Source: Tyto alba
Taxonomy: Eukaryota; Chordata; Aves; Strigiformes; Tytonidae
Assembly (NCBI RefSeq): GCF_018691265.1
Contig: NW_024881329.1
Span: forward strand, 930,001-994,000
Direction: 5' to 3'
DNA length: 64,000 nt
Part shown: positions 61,281 to 64,000 of the stretch, one piece after another
Layout of the letters: the number at the start of each line of letters is the position of its first letter
Position numbering within the stretch: position 1 is the stretch's first letter
Made by a program: the position numbers and the translations under genes
Notes under the pieces: generated by a model
Seen by the model: the letters and a program-made list of their open reading frames with translations, nothing else
Database searches by the model: none
What the model was told of the DNA's origin: nothing

Positions 61281-63522
61281 TAGTTGCTTACAGTGTTTAA
61301 TTGAGGGATCGGGGTGCTCTCGCTGCAGGTTGTACCTACACATGCAGTCAGGGAACCACTGCTCTGGTTTGGTCTGGGTGAATCTCTTCATGTCCATATT
61401 TCAGCACCCAGAGCATCACTGCTTAACATTTGCTTTTCTTGATGGGGAAAGCATTTAATTTCAAATGCAAACAAGTTTCTTTAAGAAGTGTTTCTGTTGT
61501 TTCTTTTGTGTAGCCAGCCTGAAAGTCCTTTGGCAGTTACGATTGCTATGAAATCTATCTTAAGAACATGTTCTTTGAGGACTTTGGGTGCTTGCCAGGA
61601 TCTAGAAAAGCATTTGATTTGAATCTTAATCTCTGTATTAATGAGTCTTTTCTGTATTAATGCCTGCAGATCCCTGGGAATCTTACAAACCTTGGCAAAA
61701 TTGCTGTGACTTCAGGTTTTATTTAGCATTGACAGCTCTGAGGACACTCATTGATAAAAAGTAATGATCTGGGACAGAAATACATCTACTTTTAGTTGAG
61801 TGCATTATTTTCAGTAAAGCACAATCAGCCTGTCTGCCTTAGGCCCTAGGGAAATCTGATTGCTTTGACCATTTATCTGTTCTGGGTGGACCCCTCTGAG
61901 ATGCCTAGTGCTCCCTTGACTAGGGAGGTAATGTAATGCTTCTGCCTTTTCTTGGTCAGGTCAGGTGCCCAAGGTAGAGAGTGTGAATGTCTTTATGTCC
62001 TTAGATATCAGGGAGTCTGATGGGCTGACTCACCAGCAAGGGAAGCTGGATTTGTTTTCTCTACAAATGCACCATTGCAGTTCTGGAGCTCAGGCTCCAT
62101 TCTGCAGCAAGCACAGAGGACATCAGAACAAGTGTCTTTCCATGGTTCTTGCCTTCAGCACTATTTCTGTGCAGCCTTCCCTAGCTGAAGCTCCCCTGCC
62201 ACCTATTTCAGGCTGTCAGGTACAGAGCGTATCTGGAAGGAACAGGGTTATGAGACAGATCCTACTGTTGCAGCTCCAAGTTTGCAAGTCTCCTGGTCAT
62301 GACAGGGTCAGTGGGGAGGGTCTAGAACCGAGAGAATCTGCTCTCGTTGTCACCTGAGCAGTTCCATGGAGGTAGGTTTCTTCCTGCAGGGGCACGGCTA
62401 TCATGTTTCTATCTTGTGATCCAAGCTGCAGTACAGTGCAGGGCATGGAAGCTGTAAGAGGATCATCGGAGACCACAACACTTTTTGCAGTGTGAACGTG
62501 GCTAGTGAAATAGAAAAGTAGATAATGCATGCAGCAAGTCTGCCTGTAATCACCTGCAAGATAAGGTCAGCCCATCTTTTAATAAATAATTATGCCCCTT
62601 CTCTGCCCAACATCTGAATAGACACACCACTTTGAATATATTTGGTAAAAAATGGCCTTTCAGGATGTTTTCTCATGCCATGCACCTATCCAAGCTGAGA
62701 GTTCAGCTTCTCTTTACTGCTGCCTCAGCCACTACCTTGCTAACGTAGCTCTCTTGAATATTTAAGCAGTAAAAACTTCTGCTGGAGACTGGGCTTGTTG
62801 ACATGAAGCCTTCAGACCTTTTCCATGTATAATTTTCCCTGGGGTCCAGCTTTTCTGGGCGTTGTTCAGCCAGGAGATGCGGCTCATCTCCAAGGGAGCA
62901 CTCCCTGAGCTGCAGATGTTCAGACAGCGCAGTGTGTTTCAGGGGGTCAGGGGACTAGAGTGGAGGTGGTGGACGCTTCTCAGCTTTTCCCTTCTTGTGA
63001 GAAGGTCTGAGGATAGAGGCATCCTGCCTGCCTTCTCTGGCATCTGAGGGTAGACTGATCCCATGGGAAGAATCCAGCCCTTGCTCTTTTAAGATAAGCG
63101 AGCAAAAACAACTGTATGCATCCACACACGCAAAAGCCACATCTCTGTACACCGTTTCTCCTTTACTTCCCTTCATCAAGAAAACCTGTAGATAAAAGTT
63201 TTTGTCATTTCCAGAGGGAACCTCCGAAATTCTAAATTAATCAGTGTTTTGGTCTTACAAATCCTGTTCGCGTACAAGTAGTAATTACTTAAGATGCACC
63301 AATTGCTTTTAGTGAATGAGGAGCATTTTAGGGGTTCACGAGCTCACCTGATTCCAGTCGCTGGGATTAACGGGGCAGCTTTACTCTTTGAGCCAGCTGG
63401 AGATAGCAGTGGCAACGACTGGAGGCTTTGGGGCTGACTAGCTTTTGGCTAGCCTAGGCTGTGGCAAGACTAGGCTTTGTGGCTGAGCCACCGGACCAGG
63501 GCTTCAAAAATACAACTCAGTT

Positions 63523-63569
63523 CCTGGGTTAACTGTTGTTTCTACAGCATCCTGGGTTAGCTGTAGAAA
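63523..63569. repeat. Direct repeat overlapping a perfect 10-bp hairpin
   Basis: CCTGGGTTAACTGT at 63,523 recurs as CCTGGGTTAGCTGT at 63,551. TTTCTACAGC (63,539-63,548) and GCTGTAGAAA (63,560-63,569) are perfectly complementary around an 11-nt loop. Confidence 0.85.
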
Positions 63570-64000
63570 TTTGCTATATTTTCAGTCTCAGCTGTTTACT
63601 TTATATATTCCTCTGGGGCAGGCACAGTCTTATGAGTGAGTTATGTACAAGGGATATATTTGCCTAATGGGATCATGATCTCACTTATGTGCTCCGGATG
63701 GCTACTATAATATGATAAGTAAAAACATTGGTAATAACTAGCTGATTTCTGCCAGCAAATACGTACTTCCATGCCTGGCTATTAGGGTTTGCAGCTGCTC
63801 TGTTTCAGCTGTCAATGTCAGAGATCACTTAGGAAAATTTACACCTAAATGTTCATTTTAGTCAGTGATGAGAAAGAATGCTTATAATCATCATCTGAGA
63901 AAACCCAAAGAACTGGGTTGGGAAGCAGTAGTAATTAGCCCATTGCCAGTGGAGCTATCCGGCTGTGGAAGGGTTATCTTCATGGAAATAGGTAGGAAAA

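Larger units (their letters stand above)
26100..64000 (+). other. LRRC56: LRRC56 gene, 5' portion (promoter through third coding exon)
   Basis: The span runs from the presumed first exon in the second CpG island to the window end. Three + strand coding exons with consensus acceptors and donors encode consecutive segments that match, in order, the N-terminus of LRRC56 as I remember the human protein. Exon phases are compatible: 156 nt, then 88 nt, then 61 nt, with the codon split 1+2 across the second junction and an open 2-nt phase at the third donor. LRRC56 is a cytoplasmic/ciliary leucine-rich-repeat protein (Chlamydomonas ODA8 counterpart) needed for outer dynein arm function in motile cilia. 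The human protein is about 540 residues, so only about one fifth is here. Introns of about 12, 9.9, 7.0 and more than 7.6 kb are long compared with the compact human gene. The 5' UTR structure is inferred. Confidence 0.88.
56367..64000 (+). other. LRRC56: LRRC56 intron after coding exon 3, incomplete
   Basis: It begins with the donor gtaagaaa and runs off the window. I searched for the next LRR exon (products like DLGTSL, LYASYNNISDL, LDLEGN) and found none, so this intron exceeds 7.6 kb. It contains the young CR1 at 61.1 kb and the hairpin at 63.5 kb. Confidence 0.7.

Noticed and set aside
61047..61458. Frames of 64-121 codons rich in P and G
   Set aside because: They are generated by the GC-rich CR1 copy.
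63215..63290. Possible fourth LRRC56 coding exon after the acceptor tttccag
   Set aside because: The phase-correct frame meets a stop after about 22 codons and does not resemble the expected DLGTSL... sequence.
1..64000. CRISPR array, phage island, bacterial operon or a novel defence-type system
   Set aside because: No regularly spaced identical repeats and no clustered co-directional genes; the sequence is intron-dominated vertebrate DNA.

Overview
This is 64 kb of vertebrate, almost certainly avian, nuclear DNA. It is gene-poor, split-gene sequence with two CpG islands, scattered decayed CR1 LINEs, one avian-type LTR of about 1 kb and many homopolymer tracts. No bacterial-style operon, CRISPR array, rRNA or tRNA gene was seen. 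Most long open frames are chance frames in GC-rich or repeat DNA.

The one gene identified with confidence is the 5' part of LRRC56 on the + strand. LRRC56 is a leucine-rich-repeat protein of motile cilia, the counterpart of Chlamydomonas ODA8, involved in outer dynein arm assembly or delivery. Three coding exons are visible: 39,198-39,353 (start codon, 52 codons), 49,226-49,313 and 56,306-56,366. Their splice phases join cleanly and they encode about the first 102 residues, up to the first leucine-rich repeat. The remaining exons were not found and should lie to the right of the window. The likely promoter is the CpG island at 25.96-26.47 kb. It has clustered GC boxes, an X-box-like RFX site at 26,134-26,146 and a good splice donor at 26,194/26,195. 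A possible non-coding exon lies at 27,088-27,239.

Left side (1-25.9 kb): the large CpG island at 3.9-5.8 kb marks a second promoter. In mammals HRAS lies head-to-head with LRRC56. This island carries a CCAAT box and a consensus splice donor (4,798/4,797) on the - strand, so it may be the HRAS promoter and first non-coding exon, with the coding exons left of position 1. That rests on conserved gene order; no HRAS coding sequence is in the window. From 5.94 to 25.9 kb I see only simple repeats, a decayed CR1, weak SINE-like pieces and no convincing exon.

Right side (26.2-64 kb) is LRRC56 introns. They hold CR1 fragments (28.5, 28.9, 43.2, 51.1, 61.1 kb), an LTR at 30.28-31.30 kb, a CpG-dense segment of unknown origin (36.0-36.5 kb), a small GC-rich islet (52.4-52.85 kb) and several short tandem and inverted repeats. 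I found no evidence of an undescribed multi-gene system. The items most worth a second look are the candidate HRAS/LRRC56 head-to-head arrangement with its ciliary X-box, and the unexplained CpG-dense intronic segments.
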